From Pantoea sp. BAV 3049 (GTDB taxonomy: Bacteria; Pseudomonadota; Gammaproteobacteria; Enterobacterales; Enterobacteriaceae): a DNA stretch of 64,000 bases. Within the stretch, counting starts at the first letter, position 1, and every line of letters begins with the position of its first letter. Shown here in pieces: positions 8,411 to 17,467 of the stretch. The position numbers and the translations under genes are program-made. The notes under the pieces are model-generated. The model had not been told where the DNA came from, did no database searches, and saw only the letters and a list, made by a program, of their open reading frames with translations. The stretch covers positions 834,273-898,272 of the forward strand of contig NZ_WHOY01000031.1 in assembly GCF_009765445.1 (NCBI RefSeq), written 5' to 3'.

Positions 8411-8549
8411 CACGTTTCCTGTCTGGATTGATTAAAACTCATTGTAATTCAGACAGTATACAACTCCCGGAAGGATTTTTTGCAGATTTGCCGTGACGGG
8501 ACAGGTGCAGAAAGTTCACAGCGGGCAGGAACGCCCGCTATTGAGAGAG

Positions 8550-8891
8550 TTAAGAACAGGCGCTGACCTGAACCTGGCGACGCCATGCGCCAGGAGACTG
8601 ACCAAACTGGCGCTTGAAGCTGCGGTTAAATGACTGCTGGGAATCAAACCCGAAGGAGATTGCCACGTCAAGAATCGGCTCAGCACCCCGTGCGAGACGT
8701 TCAGCAGATTTTTTCAGGCGGCGGGCACGAATGTATTCACCCAGCGCATAGCCGGTGTGTTGTTTAAACATTCGCTGCAGATGCCATTTGGAATAACCTG
8801 CGCGGTTGGCTACCGTATCCAGATCCATCTTCCCTTCAATATGGGTATCGATCCACTTCACGAGATCGCGAATAAAATCATCATGGCTCAT
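8550..8891 (-). CDS. MarA/SoxS/RarA-type AraC-family activator
   Basis: A 113-residue single-domain AraC protein with two helix-turn-helix units: DTVANRAGYSKWHLQRMF (about 25-42) and LDVAISFGFDSQQSFNRSF (about 73-91). GYSKWHLQRMF is the signature of the MarA/SoxS/Rob/RamA group, which binds marbox/soxbox sites as a monomer and turns on efflux genes. The start at 8891 follows GGGGAAG; the longer frame to 8921 has none. It is divergent from the OqxAB-type pump, which is where RarA sits next to oqxAB in Klebsiella. It is therefore probably the local activator of the pump, though its sequence alone would also suit a SoxS or truncated Rob-like protein. Confidence 0.85.
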   Translation of the reverse strand: MSHDDFIRDLVKWIDTHIEGKMDLDTVANRAGYSKWHLQRMFKQHTGYALGEYIRARRLKKSAERLARGAEPILDVAISFGFDSQQSFNRSFKRQFGQSPGAWRRQVQVSACS

Positions 8892-9111
8892 TGTCTTCCC
8901 CTTAACGCTAAATAGTTGCAACCCGTTCTTGCTCTTGACCTCTTCCCTGAGTCAGGGTAAAAGGTAACTTTAATGAATGCACTTATCTACGGTAGAGCTT
9001 CCCTGAGCTTAATGCAAGTTTAATTGTTGCATTTAATGCGATTCTCTGTCATTGTCCGTTAATCAACTTCATCCACCTCCCTTTCAGCGCCTTAACATTT
9101 TGTCACTGCTG

Positions 9112-9140
9112 TTGACAGTAATGTGCTAAAAGCAACAATA
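9112..9140 (+). promoter_or_regulatory. Candidate promoter of the oqxA-like gene
   Basis: A consensus -35 box TTGACA (9112-9117) is followed after 17 bases by ACAATA (9135-9140), 128 bases ahead of the oqxA-like ATG. The 376-base divergent region 8892-9267 contains no other gene. Partial GCAC-type elements occur near 8979 but none matches a full marbox, so activator binding cannot be assigned. Confidence 0.45.
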
Positions 9141-9267
9141 ATACTTGCAGATTATTTTCACCCTTCTTACAATCCCGCCTGTTTTGTGTATTTGTTATAA
9201 ATACATTTTATGCGTACTGCCGTGCTCTCTTTCACCGTCGTTAAGCACCTGCAACAGGGATTACATA

Positions 9268-10431
9268 ATGAAATCAATCGCCTCAACTCAACTGCGTCTT
9301 TTCGCTCTGCCGCTGCTATCGCTCGTCTGGCTGGCAGGCTGCGATTCGAAGGGCGCTGAACAGAGCGCGCCACCGGCACCGCAGGTGAGCGTGGCGGAAG
9401 TTCAGCAAAAGACCGTCAGCCAGTGGGATAACTTTACCGGCCGCATTGAAGCGGTACAAAGCGTGCAGCTCCGCCCCCGCGTAACCGGTTATATCGACAA
9501 GGTGAACTACACCGAAGGCCAGGAAGTGAAAAAAGGTCAGGTACTGTTTACGATTGATGACCGTACCTACCGGGCCGAACTGGAACGTGCTGAGGCCGAT
9601 CTGGCCAGCGCCCGCACTCAGGCACAGCTTGCCCGCAGTGAATCCGGTCGTACTGAGAAGCTGATTGGCAGCCAGGCCATCTCCCGCGAAGTCTGGGAGC
9701 AGCGCCGCTCTGCCGCCACTCAGGCCGATGCAAACGTCCTGTCGGCCAGAGCGGCCGTGGATATGGCGAAGCTGAACCTTGATTTCACGACAGTCACTGC
9801 CCCGATTGATGGCCGCGCCAGCCGGGCGATGATTACTCCGGGCAATCTGGTGACGGCGGGCGACAGCAGCAGCGTACTGACCACGCTGGTTTCACTGGAT
9901 ACCGTCTATGTCTATTTCGATGTAGATGAGTCAACGTTTCTGCGCTACCAGCAGATGAGCCGCGACGGAGAAAGCGCGGCGACCGCTCATCACGCCCTGC
10001 CGGTGAAAATTGGCCTGGTGGGTGAAGACGGCTATCCGCACGAAGGTAAAGTCGATTTTACCGATAACCAGCTGACCGCCAGCACCGGCACCATCCGCAT
10101 GCGGGCAGTGCTCGATAATCGTCAGAGACTGTTCACCCCAGGCCTGTTTGCCCGCGTGCAGCTGCCTGGCCGTGCCGACTTCCCTGCTCTGCTGGTCAAC
10201 GACAAAGCCGTGCTGACCGATCAGGATCGCAAATACGTTTACGTTATTGATGCCCAGAATAAAGCACAGCGCCGCGATATCAAGCCTGGCCAGATGGCTG
10301 ACGGCCTGCGGATTGTGCAGCAGGGCTTGCAGCCTGGCGACAAAGTGATCGTTGATGGCGTGCAGAAAGTCTTTATGCCGGGCATGCCGGTCAATGCCAA
10401 AACGGTGCCAATGGCGCCTGCCGCCCTTTAA
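9268..10431 (+). CDS. oqxA: OqxA-like membrane fusion lipoprotein of an RND efflux pump
   Basis: A 387-residue periplasmic adaptor starting at the ATG at 9268 (CAGGGA seven bases upstream). Residues 1-24 are a lipoprotein signal with lipobox LAGC, so Cys25 would be lipidated. A lipoyl/barrel-sandwich domain (QLRPRVTGYIDKVNY and GQEVKKGQVLFTIDDRTYR), an alpha-hairpin and a beta-barrel follow. The C-terminus VFMPGMPVNAKTV and the stretch TAPIDGRASRA are near-identical to Klebsiella OqxA as I recall it. It bridges the inner-membrane pump to a TolC-type channel. The RND gene follows after 20 bases. No outer-membrane factor gene is adjacent, so TolC is presumably used. Confidence 0.88.
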   Translation: MKSIASTQLRLFALPLLSLVWLAGCDSKGAEQSAPPAPQVSVAEVQQKTVSQWDNFTGRIEAVQSVQLRPRVTGYIDKVNYTEGQEVKKGQVLFTIDDRTYRAELERAEADLASARTQAQLARSESGRTEKLIGSQAISREVWEQRRSAATQADANVLSARAAVDMAKLNLDFTTVTAPIDGRASRAMITPGNLVTAGDSSSVLTTLVSLDTVYVYFDVDESTFLRYQQMSRDGESAATAHHALPVKIGLVGEDGYPHEGKVDFTDNQLTASTGTIRMRAVLDNRQRLFTPGLFARVQLPGRADFPALLVNDKAVLTDQDRKYVYVIDAQNKAQRRDIKPGQMADGLRIVQQGLQPGDKVIVDGVQKVFMPGMPVNAKTVPMAPAAL

Positions 10432-10451
10432 TCAGACCCGCAGGAACTGTT

Positions 10452-13400
10452 ATGGATTTCTCCAGATTTTTCATCGACCGGCCGATTTTTGCGGCCGTAC
10501 TGTCGATTCTGATATTTGTTTCCGGGCTGATTGCCATTCCACTGCTGCCGATCAGTGAATACCCGGATGTGGTCCCACCCAGCGTGCAGGTGCGTGCGGA
10601 ATACCCAGGCGCCAACCCGAAGGTGATTGCCGAAACGGTGGCCACGCCGCTGGAAGAAGCGATTAACGGCGTCGAAAACATGATGTACATGAAGTCGATT
10701 GCCGGTTCCGATGGCGTGCTGGTCACTACCGTCACCTTCCGCCCTGGTACCGATCCGGATCAGGCACAGGTTCAGGTGCAGAACCGTGTGGCACAGGCGC
10801 AGGCCCGCCTTCCGGAAGACGTGATCCGTCAGGGCATCACCACTCAGAAGCAATCTCCGACCATGACGTTGGTTGTCCATCTCGATTCTCCGGATGGTCG
10901 CTACAACTCACTTTATCTCCGCAACTATGCCGAGCTGAAAGTGAAAGATGAGCTGGCCCGCCTGCCGGGCGTCGGTCAGGTGCAGATTTTTGGCGCGGGT
11001 GAATACGCCATGCGCATCTGGCTGGATCCGAACAAGGTTGCGGCCCGTGGCATGACCGCCGGGGATGTGGTGGCGGCAATTCAGGAGCAGAACGTGCAGG
11101 TTTCTGCCGGTCAGCTCGGCGCAGAGCCGATGCCGAACAAGAGTGATTTCCTGCTGTCGATTAACGCTCAGGGAAGACTGCAGAGCGAGCAGGAGTTTGG
11201 CAATATCATCCTGAAAAACGGTGATGACGGCCAGATTGTTCGCCTGCGCGATGTCGCAAGGATTGAAATGGGATCCGGCAGCTACGCGCTGCGGTCGCAG
11301 CTGAACAATAAAGATGCAGTCGGGATTGGTATTTTCCAGGCTCCTGGCGCGAATGCCATCGACCTGTCGAATGCCGTGCGGGCAAAAATGGCCGAACTGG
11401 CCACCCGCTTCCCGGAAGGAGTGCAGTGGAAAGCCCCGTACGATCCGACCATCTTTGTGCGTGATTCGATCAGTTCGGTGGTGCATACGCTGCTGGAAGC
11501 GATTCTGCTGGTGGTACTGGTGGTGATCCTGTTCCTGCAAACCTGGCGCGCTTCGATTATTCCGCTGCTGGCCGTCCCTGTTTCAGTGATCGGGACTTTT
11601 GCGGTGCTCTACCTGTTGGGCTTCTCGCTGAATACGTTAAGCCTGTTCGGGCTGGTGCTGGCGATAGGTATCGTGGTCGATGACGCCATCGTGGTGGTGG
11701 AGAACGTCGAGCGTAATATTGAGGAAGGCCTGGAGCCTCGGGCAGCAGCACATCAGGCGATGCGTGAGGTTTCCGGTCCGATTGTCGCCATCGCGCTGGT
11801 ACTTTGTGCGGTGTTTGTGCCGATGGCGTTCCTTTCCGGCGTAACCGGCCAGTTCTACAAGCAGTTTGCCGTGACCATCGCTATTTCCACGGTGATTTCA
11901 GCCATTAACTCGCTGACGCTCTCGCCTGCGCTGGCGGCTATTCTGCTGAAATCCCACAGCGCACCGAAAGATCGCCCGAGCCGGATTATCGATACGCTGT
12001 TTGGCTGGCTGTTCCGTCCATTCAATCGCTTCTTTAATCGCAACTCTCAGCGTTACCAGGGCGGTGTTTCTCGTATCCTGCGCCGTCGTGGTGCGGTATT
12101 CGGTGTTTATGTGCTACTGCTGGTTGGTGCTGGCGTGATGTTTAAAACGGTGCCGGGCGGCTTTATACCGACTCAGGATAAGCTGTATCTGATTGGCGGT
12201 GTGAAGATGCCGGAAGGCTCCTCGCTGGAGCGCACCGATCAAATGATCCGCAAGATGAGCGACATCGCGATGCACACGGATGGCGTGGCAGATGCGATTG
12301 CTTTTCCGGGGCTGAATGCGTTGCAGTTCACGAATACGCCGAATACCGGCACGGTGTTCTTCACGCTAAAACCGCTGAGCGAACGTAGCCGTCCTGCTGC
12401 GGAGATTAATGCCGAGATCAATGCCAAACTGTCGCAGCTTCAGGAAGGTTTCGCCTTCTCGATCATGCCGCCACCGATCCTCGGCCTTGGTCAGGGTTCC
12501 GGTTACTCGCTCTATATTCAGGATCGCGCAGGCCTGGGTTACGGAGCGTTGCAGGACGCTGCCAACGCGATGGCAGGGACCATTATGCAAACGCCGGGGA
12601 TGCACTTCCCGATCTCCACTTATCAGGCAAACGTTCCACAGCTGGATGCGCAGGTTGATCGCGATAAAGCCAAGGCCCAGGGCGTGGCGCTGACCGATCT
12701 GTTTGGCACGCTGCAGACCTATCTTGGCTCGTCATACATCAATGACTTCAACCGTTTTGGGCGCACATGGAAAGTCTACGCGCAGGCGGATGGACAGTAT
12801 CGCGAAACCATCGAGGATATTGCCAACCTGAGGACGCGCAATACAAGTGGTGAAATGGTACCGATCGGCAGCATGGTGCATTTCGGCACGACTTACGGGC
12901 CAGACCCGGTGATCCGCTATAACGGTTTCCCTGCGGCTGACCTGATTGGTGATGCCGATCCCCGGGTGCTCTCCTCCACTGAGGCCATGCAGCGGGTGCA
13001 GGCTATCGCCGACCAGATCCTGCCAAACGGTATGAATATCGAATGGACTGACCTCAGCTACCAGCAGGCAACGCAGGGTAATGCGGCGGTAATTGTCTTC
13101 CCGGTTGCGGTGCTGCTGGCCTTCCTGGTGCTGGCCGCGCTGTATGAGAGCTGGACGCTGCCGCTGGCAGTGATCCTGATCGTACCCATGACACTGCTTT
13201 CCGCTCTGTTCGGCGTCTGGCTGACGGGGGGTGACAATAACGTCTTTGTGCAGGTTGGACTGGTGGTGCTGATGGGGCTGGCCTGTAAGAACGCTATCCT
13301 GATCGTCGAGTTCGCCCGCGAGCTGGAGATGCAGGGCCGCACTGTGATCGAAGCGGCGCTGGAGGCCTGTCGCCTGCGTCTGCGCCCGATTGTGATGACC

Positions 13401-13622
13401 TCAATCGCCTTTATCGCCGGGACAATTCCGCTGATGCTGGGCCACGGCGCAGGAGCAGAAGTCCGCACCGTTACGGGTATCACGGTGTTTGCCGGAATGC
13501 TGGGCGTAACGCTGTTCGGCCTGTTCCTCACACCGGTGTTCTATGTTGCTCTGCGTATGCTGGTTAAGCACAAAGAAAAACCGGCGGAAAATAACCGTGT
13601 TCAGGATGCACATCAGAACTGA
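10452..13622 (+). CDS. oqxB: OqxB-like RND multidrug efflux transporter
   Basis: A 1056-residue RND pump, full length for the HAE1 family (12 transmembrane segments and two large periplasmic loops). The proton-relay Asp pair is at 410-411 (GIVVDDAIVVVENVER). The N-terminus MDFSRFFIDRPIFAAVLSIL, the loop VENMMYMKS and the C-terminal GLACKNAILIVEFARELE match OqxB closely. Members export quinolones, quinoxalines, chloramphenicol and detergents by proton antiport. The gene is co-transcribed with the upstream lipoprotein adaptor and is followed by a strong terminator. The repressor gene oqxR, which follows oqxB in Klebsiella, is absent here; the next gene is an unrelated protease on the other strand. 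Confidence 0.9.
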   Translation: MDFSRFFIDRPIFAAVLSILIFVSGLIAIPLLPISEYPDVVPPSVQVRAEYPGANPKVIAETVATPLEEAINGVENMMYMKSIAGSDGVLVTTVTFRPGTDPDQAQVQVQNRVAQAQARLPEDVIRQGITTQKQSPTMTLVVHLDSPDGRYNSLYLRNYAELKVKDELARLPGVGQVQIFGAGEYAMRIWLDPNKVAARGMTAGDVVAAIQEQNVQVSAGQLGAEPMPNKSDFLLSINAQGRLQSEQEFGNIILKNGDDGQIVRLRDVARIEMGSGSYALRSQLNNKDAVGIGIFQAPGANAIDLSNAVRAKMAELATRFPEGVQWKAPYDPTIFVRDSISSVVHTLLEAILLVVLVVILFLQTWRASIIPLLAVPVSVIGTFAVLYLLGFSLNTLSLFGLVLAIGIVVDDAIVVVENVERNIEEGLEPRAAAHQAMREVSGPIVAIALVLCAVFVPMAFLSGVTGQFYKQFAVTIAISTVISAINSLTLSPALAAILLKSHSAPKDRPSRIIDTLFGWLFRPFNRFFNRNSQRYQGGVSRILRRRGAVFGVYVLLLVGAGVMFKTVPGGFIPTQDKLYLIGGVKMPEGSSLERTDQMIRKMSDIAMHTDGVADAIAFPGLNALQFTNTPNTGTVFFTLKPLSERSRPAAEINAEINAKLSQLQEGFAFSIMPPPILGLGQGSGYSLYIQDRAGLGYGALQDAANAMAGTIMQTPGMHFPISTYQANVPQLDAQVDRDKAKAQGVALTDLFGTLQTYLGSSYINDFNRFGRTWKVYAQADGQYRETIEDIANLRTRNTSGEMVPIGSMVHFGTTYGPDPVIRYNGFPAADLIGDADPRVLSSTEAMQRVQAIADQILPNGMNIEWTDLSYQQATQGNAAVIVFPVAVLLAFLVLAALYESWTLPLAVILIVPMTLLSALFGVWLTGGDNNVFVQVGLVVLMGLACKNAILIVEFARELEMQGRTVIEAALEACRLRLRPIVMTSIAFIAGTIPLMLGHGAGAEVRTVTGITVFAGMLGVTLFGLFLTPVFYVALRMLVKHKEKPAENNRVQDAHQN

Positions 13623-13641
13623 ATAAGGTATTAAACTCTCT

Positions 13642-13670
13642 CCCCCGCCCGTTCAGGCGGGGGTATTTTA
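13642..13670 (+). terminator. Rho-independent terminator of the oqxAB-like operon
   Basis: A perfect eight-base GC stem, CCCCCGCC (13642-13649) with GGCGGGGG (13656-13663), a six-base loop and a following TATTTTATT tract, 19 bases after the oqxB stop codon. Confidence 0.88.
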
Positions 13671-15500
13671 TTAAATGCGAGTCCAGGGAAGGGCATCGCC
13701 ACTCGCTGCACCGGTCGTACCAGGCAGTCCTGGTTCGACATTAGGACTGATCCACCATTTTGCAAGATAGTTCTGGCCAAGATGGCTGACGCGATCGCCG
13801 CCGACATAGACGGTGTTTCTGGCCCATAACGGATATGGGGATGGTTCTGGTTCTGGTTGTGGATCGGGAATTCCCTCATCCAGCATGGCATCAAGACGTT
13901 CCATCGCTGCCATAACATCAGGCATATAACCAATGCGGTCATTCACCCCCTGACTGTTACCGCTGGCTGCAATCAGATCCCTCATTTCACTGGTGTTCAG
14001 GAACACGCCATAACGCTCTTTGGCATAAGACTGAATAACTGCAAGCGCGGCCGCTGTTAAAGGCGTGGCGCTGGAAGTCCCGTTATAGCCATTGGTGTAA
14101 CTCAGGTTTACATTACCATTGCCTGATTGTAATGCACCGTATCCCGTGGTGGTCACTCTCTCGCCCCATGAGCAGATCAGCGAGGTATAGTGGTTGTAAT
14201 TGGAAAAAGACAACCGGCGCGAGGTTGTTGAACTGCAGGCCCCGACGACCAGAGCGCCACTGTCGCCTAAATCGCTCAGGATACCCGCCTCAGGGCTCAG
14301 ATCGACGCTACCGTTACCTGCCGCCATCACCACGACCACGTTGTTATCAGTGAGCGCTTTAATTCTGTTCCACCAGCTTGAGTTACAGATAGCCGGTAAA
14401 TAACGTCCGTTAACGACAAACTGGATATTCAGCGCAACGATATCGCCCGGCTGGGCATCACGCACAATAAGGTCAAGATTGCCGGTGTCATAAAAATTAA
14501 AGTCGCATTCGTGTGCAATTCCTGTCACACCGTAACTATTTTTTTTCGCGGCAATTACCCCGGTAGAGGCTGTGCCGTGATGGCAATCCTGCGTTTCTGC
14601 ACGGCTGTTAACCACCGTAATATTTCCGACTAAATCTTCATGATTACGGTATACGCCAAAATCAAGCAGGCGCACAGTTGCATGAGATCCAGCGCTGCCT
14701 TTGTTCCAGCCATTGCGCACATTCATTCCTGGCCATGCACTCTGGTAACTCTGGAGGGCAGTAAAATCTGGCGTAGCAGAAGCCCGGTTTTCTACCTGCG
14801 TTTCAGATTCGACCTCAAAAAGTTCAGCAGGTGGAAGAAGATCTGCTGCGACCGGAGCAATTGAGCAGAATTCAACACACTCCAGTTTTTCAAGCTCCTC
14901 CGCAACCGGCTTCAGGTCGTTAAAACTGGCGTAAAAGGGCAATTTATACAGATCATTCAGCAGGCCAGACTCGTATTTTTTCTGATAAATCTGATTAAAG
15001 ACTGGCAGCAATACTTTCCCATCAGCATTTATAACTTCTCGCTGATGCTTCCGGACTATTTTTTTAAATAACGGAATCCGCTGTTCCTGTTCAAAATTGA
15101 ATGTGCTGTATGTTCCTGACTTAAATTTCACCTCAAGATAATAGCGGTCACAGCCAGCAACAGGCTCTGCTTTTCCCTTTAACTTGCGGGTGTCAGTGGC
15201 AATGTGTTTGGTGTGGGATCGCAACAGTGTCGGTTTAACACTGAAATATTTGTGGAAAGTGGCAACCTCATCATCAGCTGCATAAGCCACTTCAGCCGAC
15301 ACATGATAGGAGCCAGAACCGGGAATATCAAAGCAAACTGCCTCTCCGGCCAGAATACTGCTCTTTTTCGTGACAAGATTATCGCCTGAATAAAGCGAAT
15401 AGGTGATTAACTCTACGGGCTTATCCGTCTGGACTTTGGCATAGGTCCGACCGTCGTAATTAAGCTGTCGGTAAACGTCAAGAAACTCTCTCATTTTCAT
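13671..15500 (-). CDS. Subtilisin-like (S8) protease with a C-terminal chitin-binding-type module
   Basis: A 609-residue protein. Residues 1-90 form a beta-rich region of unknown type, and about 115-220 look like an inhibitory prodomain. The S8 catalytic domain spans about 255-535 with an intact triad: Asp280 in LLDFGVY, His308 in HHGTASTGV, Ser476 in NGTSSATP; the oxyanion Asn396 lies in AAGNGS. A proline/acidic linker (PDPQPEPEPSP) leads to a C-terminal module of about 50 residues (VYVGGDRVSHLGQNYLAKWW) of the CBM5/12 chitin-binding type. No N-terminal signal peptide is visible, although such modules act outside the cell. It stands alone between the pump operon and an Rrf2 gene. Subtilase identity is firm; secretion route and target are unknown. 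Confidence 0.88.
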   Translation of the reverse strand: MKMREFLDVYRQLNYDGRTYAKVQTDKPVELITYSLYSGDNLVTKKSSILAGEAVCFDIPGSGSYHVSAEVAYAADDEVATFHKYFSVKPTLLRSHTKHIATDTRKLKGKAEPVAGCDRYYLEVKFKSGTYSTFNFEQEQRIPLFKKIVRKHQREVINADGKVLLPVFNQIYQKKYESGLLNDLYKLPFYASFNDLKPVAEELEKLECVEFCSIAPVAADLLPPAELFEVESETQVENRASATPDFTALQSYQSAWPGMNVRNGWNKGSAGSHATVRLLDFGVYRNHEDLVGNITVVNSRAETQDCHHGTASTGVIAAKKNSYGVTGIAHECDFNFYDTGNLDLIVRDAQPGDIVALNIQFVVNGRYLPAICNSSWWNRIKALTDNNVVVVMAAGNGSVDLSPEAGILSDLGDSGALVVGACSSTTSRRLSFSNYNHYTSLICSWGERVTTTGYGALQSGNGNVNLSYTNGYNGTSSATPLTAAALAVIQSYAKERYGVFLNTSEMRDLIAASGNSQGVNDRIGYMPDVMAAMERLDAMLDEGIPDPQPEPEPSPYPLWARNTVYVGGDRVSHLGQNYLAKWWISPNVEPGLPGTTGAASGDALPWTRI

Positions 15501-15626
15501 TCCTTAAATTATTTTTTTTGCAATGAAGTGAAGAGCGCAGTTAAATAAATTTAACTCACTGAATAAAAATATATTCCTGTTCACTTCGAAAATAATTTAA
15601 TTGATTGAATCGGGAGAGTAAATTTC

Positions 15627-15662
15627 AAAAAAAACAATCCAGCCGTTAAAAATAACGGCTGG
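15627..15662 (-). terminator. Terminator of the Rrf2-family gene
   Basis: A perfect ten-base stem, CCAGCCGTTA (15639-15648) and TAACGGCTGG (15653-15662), with a four-base loop. Read on the minus strand it is followed by ATTGTTTTTTTT, a good T tract, 23 bases beyond the rrf2-type stop codon. Confidence 0.88.
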
Positions 15663-15685
15663 ATAAGTTTCAGAAAAAAGGTCAA

Positions 15686-16168
15686 TCAGGATTCGGCGTT
15701 ATCGTGGGCTTTTTGCGCCTCGCAGCTGCCTTCCGGGTAGCGGCGGTCCCGCTCGTAAATTTCTTTCAGTGCGTCGGCTACCGTGCGCTTCGCCAGCACG
15801 TTCATTGAAGCCTGCTCGGCTTCGCGCGCCAGCTCTTTGAAGAACCAGCAGGTATTGGCGCTGACCAGACATCGCGCCGGAACTTCCGGACGCCCTGCCA
15901 GCAGCGGCTTATCTTCCAGCACAGAAGTGTAAATATCACACAATGTGATCTCTTCAGCCGGACGGCCCAGTCTGATGGTGCCGGTGCGCCCCAGCGTCGA
16001 GACAATGATGCCATCGCGGGTCAGCGGCACCATCATCTTACGGACGAAACTGGGGTTGGCCTCAAGGCCCATTGCCAGAATTTTGCTGGTGCTGCGTTTA
16101 CCTTCCCGCTCCGCCTGGGCCACACTGAGCACCATTTGTAAGGCCGTAGGAAAACGAATATCAAGCAT
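15686..16168 (-). CDS. Rrf2-family transcriptional regulator
   Basis: A 160-residue protein with the Rrf2 winged helix-turn-helix in residues 1-70: ALQMVLSVAQAE, then FVRKMMVPLTRDGIIVSTLG with its wing. The C-terminal region carries Cys77, Cys100 and Cys107; the C100-x6-C107 spacing does not match the C-x5-C-x5-C cluster ligands of IscR, so an Fe-S cluster is not assured. Family members sense nitric oxide, redox state or cysteine, or act as generic repressors. It lies 212 bases downstream of the dehydrogenase gene on the same strand, which is a plausible target. The gap 16169-16380 is AT-rich and contains the dehydrogenase terminator. Confidence 0.87.
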   Translation of the reverse strand: MLDIRFPTALQMVLSVAQAEREGKRSTSKILAMGLEANPSFVRKMMVPLTRDGIIVSTLGRTGTIRLGRPAEEITLCDIYTSVLEDKPLLAGRPEVPARCLVSANTCWFFKELAREAEQASMNVLAKRTVADALKEIYERDRRYPEGSCEAQKAHDNAES

Positions 16169-16349
16169 GTTCAGATCCTTGCTTTTAGCTGTGCATCACC
16201 GGATTGACGGTGGTCTTAAAAAGCATTAAAAATCAGTAAACTATAAAAAACAACGCCTGATTAATATAACAAATATTGTTGCACTTTAGAAGAATCCCCT
16301 TAAGCGATTACTGCTATTCCCTTTATCACGCTGAAAAATCGACAATTAT

Positions 16350-16374
16350 GGCAGCCGGTTCGCGCCCGGCTGCC
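16350..16374 (-). terminator. Hairpin terminator of the dehydrogenase gene
   Basis: A nine-base stem, GGCAGCCGG (16350-16358) with CCGGCTGCC (16366-16374), seven bases after the minus-strand stop codon. On the minus strand it is followed by CATAATTGTCGATTTTTC, so the T tract is displaced. Confidence 0.65.
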
Positions 16375-16380
16375 AGAAGA

Positions 16381-17253
16381 TTACTTCGTTTTTTCACTTA
16401 AATAGCGGTAGACCACCGATAAATCTTTCTCGCCATAGCCCTTATCCACCGCATCCTGCCAGACGTCAGAGATCAGCGTCAGTCCCGGCAGTTCGCTTTC
16501 CGGTGCCGCCGCCAGCGCAAGATTGACGTCTTTTAGCGCCCAGGTCAGCTGCATCTGGGGATCGTACTGACCACCGCTAATCATATCCAGCTTACCTTTG
16601 ACGTATGGAACCGCCAGCGGGCCACCTTCCAGCACGTTCCAGAACTCTTCCGGCGAGAAGCCGAATTCTTTTGCCAGCCGGGTACTTTCCGACAGCCCCT
16701 GCACCATTGAAATCAGCCAGGAGTTCACTACCAGCTTCATACGTGAAGATGCGCCGGCCTCCCCCAGCCACTTTGTTCCTTTAGAAATTGCCGCAAAAAC
16801 AGGTTCAATGGCTTTGGATTTTTCGCGATCGCCGCTCGCCAGAATCACGATTTGGGCGTTTTCAGCCGGCGCCTTGGTGCCGGACACTGGCGCATCAAGG
16901 AACACAATATCTGCCCGTTGCCCAGCGAAAGTGGCGATCAGTTTTTCAGTTGACTCCACACCGATGGTGCCCATCTGCACCACGATTGCGCCCTGCTTCA
17001 GCGAGGACTGCATCTGTTTCAGTACGCTTTCAGTGGTAGCCGCATCTGCCAGCATGGCAATCACCACATCAGCCTGTTTCACCGCTTCTTCCGGGCTGTC
17101 GGCCAGCTGCAGTCCGGCACTTTGCAGGTCTTCGCCCCGCGCCTTAGTCCGGTTCCAGCCATAAGTTGTAAAGCCATTTTTCAACAGGTTGGCGGCAAAG
17201 GCGTGGCCCATTGCGCCCAATCCCAATACCGCTACAGAGGGACGTTTATTCAT
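16381..17253 (-). CDS. NAD(P)-dependent beta-hydroxyacid dehydrogenase family oxidoreductase
   Basis: A 290-residue enzyme. The Rossmann motif GLGAMG is at 11-16 and the substrate-binding region DAPVSGTKAPAE at 120-131. The catalytic Lys173 lies in SSRMKLVVNS, with a downstream helical domain typical of the 3-hydroxyisobutyrate dehydrogenase superfamily. The family includes tartronate semialdehyde reductases, GLYR1-like and imine-reductase-like enzymes. The SGT in place of SGG in the substrate loop and the lack of sugar-acid neighbours make the exact substrate unclear. It is followed by an Rrf2 regulator on the same strand. Confidence 0.85.
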   Translation of the reverse strand: MNKRPSVAVLGLGAMGHAFAANLLKNGFTTYGWNRTKARGEDLQSAGLQLADSPEEAVKQADVVIAMLADAATTESVLKQMQSSLKQGAIVVQMGTIGVESTEKLIATFAGQRADIVFLDAPVSGTKAPAENAQIVILASGDREKSKAIEPVFAAISKGTKWLGEAGASSRMKLVVNSWLISMVQGLSESTRLAKEFGFSPEEFWNVLEGGPLAVPYVKGKLDMISGGQYDPQMQLTWALKDVNLALAAAPESELPGLTLISDVWQDAVDKGYGEKDLSVVYRYLSEKTK

Positions 17254-17467
17254 CTGGTGTCATCCTTTTGATGGGTTAACAGGGGTGGCGCTGCGACCAC
17301 CGTCAGCTCTCCAGGGTAGCGTAATCTGGCGCGAAATGCTTGATTTACCGCGCTGTTTTGCGTCAGTGAATACGTTAAAAAGTATTACGGTTGCGGGGGA
17401 TCTATAGTGTAAGGAGCAGCGGCAGACAAACATTGCCGCCTCTTATGACTGAACGGGAGGAAGTGTG

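Noticed and set aside
8892..9267. A marbox/soxbox for the RarA-like activator in the divergent region
   Set aside because: Only partial GCAC-type matches were found by eye; none agrees with the full 20-base consensus.
10908..11540. A 210-codon minus-strand frame inside oqxB
   Set aside because: Fully inside a conserved RND pump gene; no domain and His/Gln-rich antisense composition.
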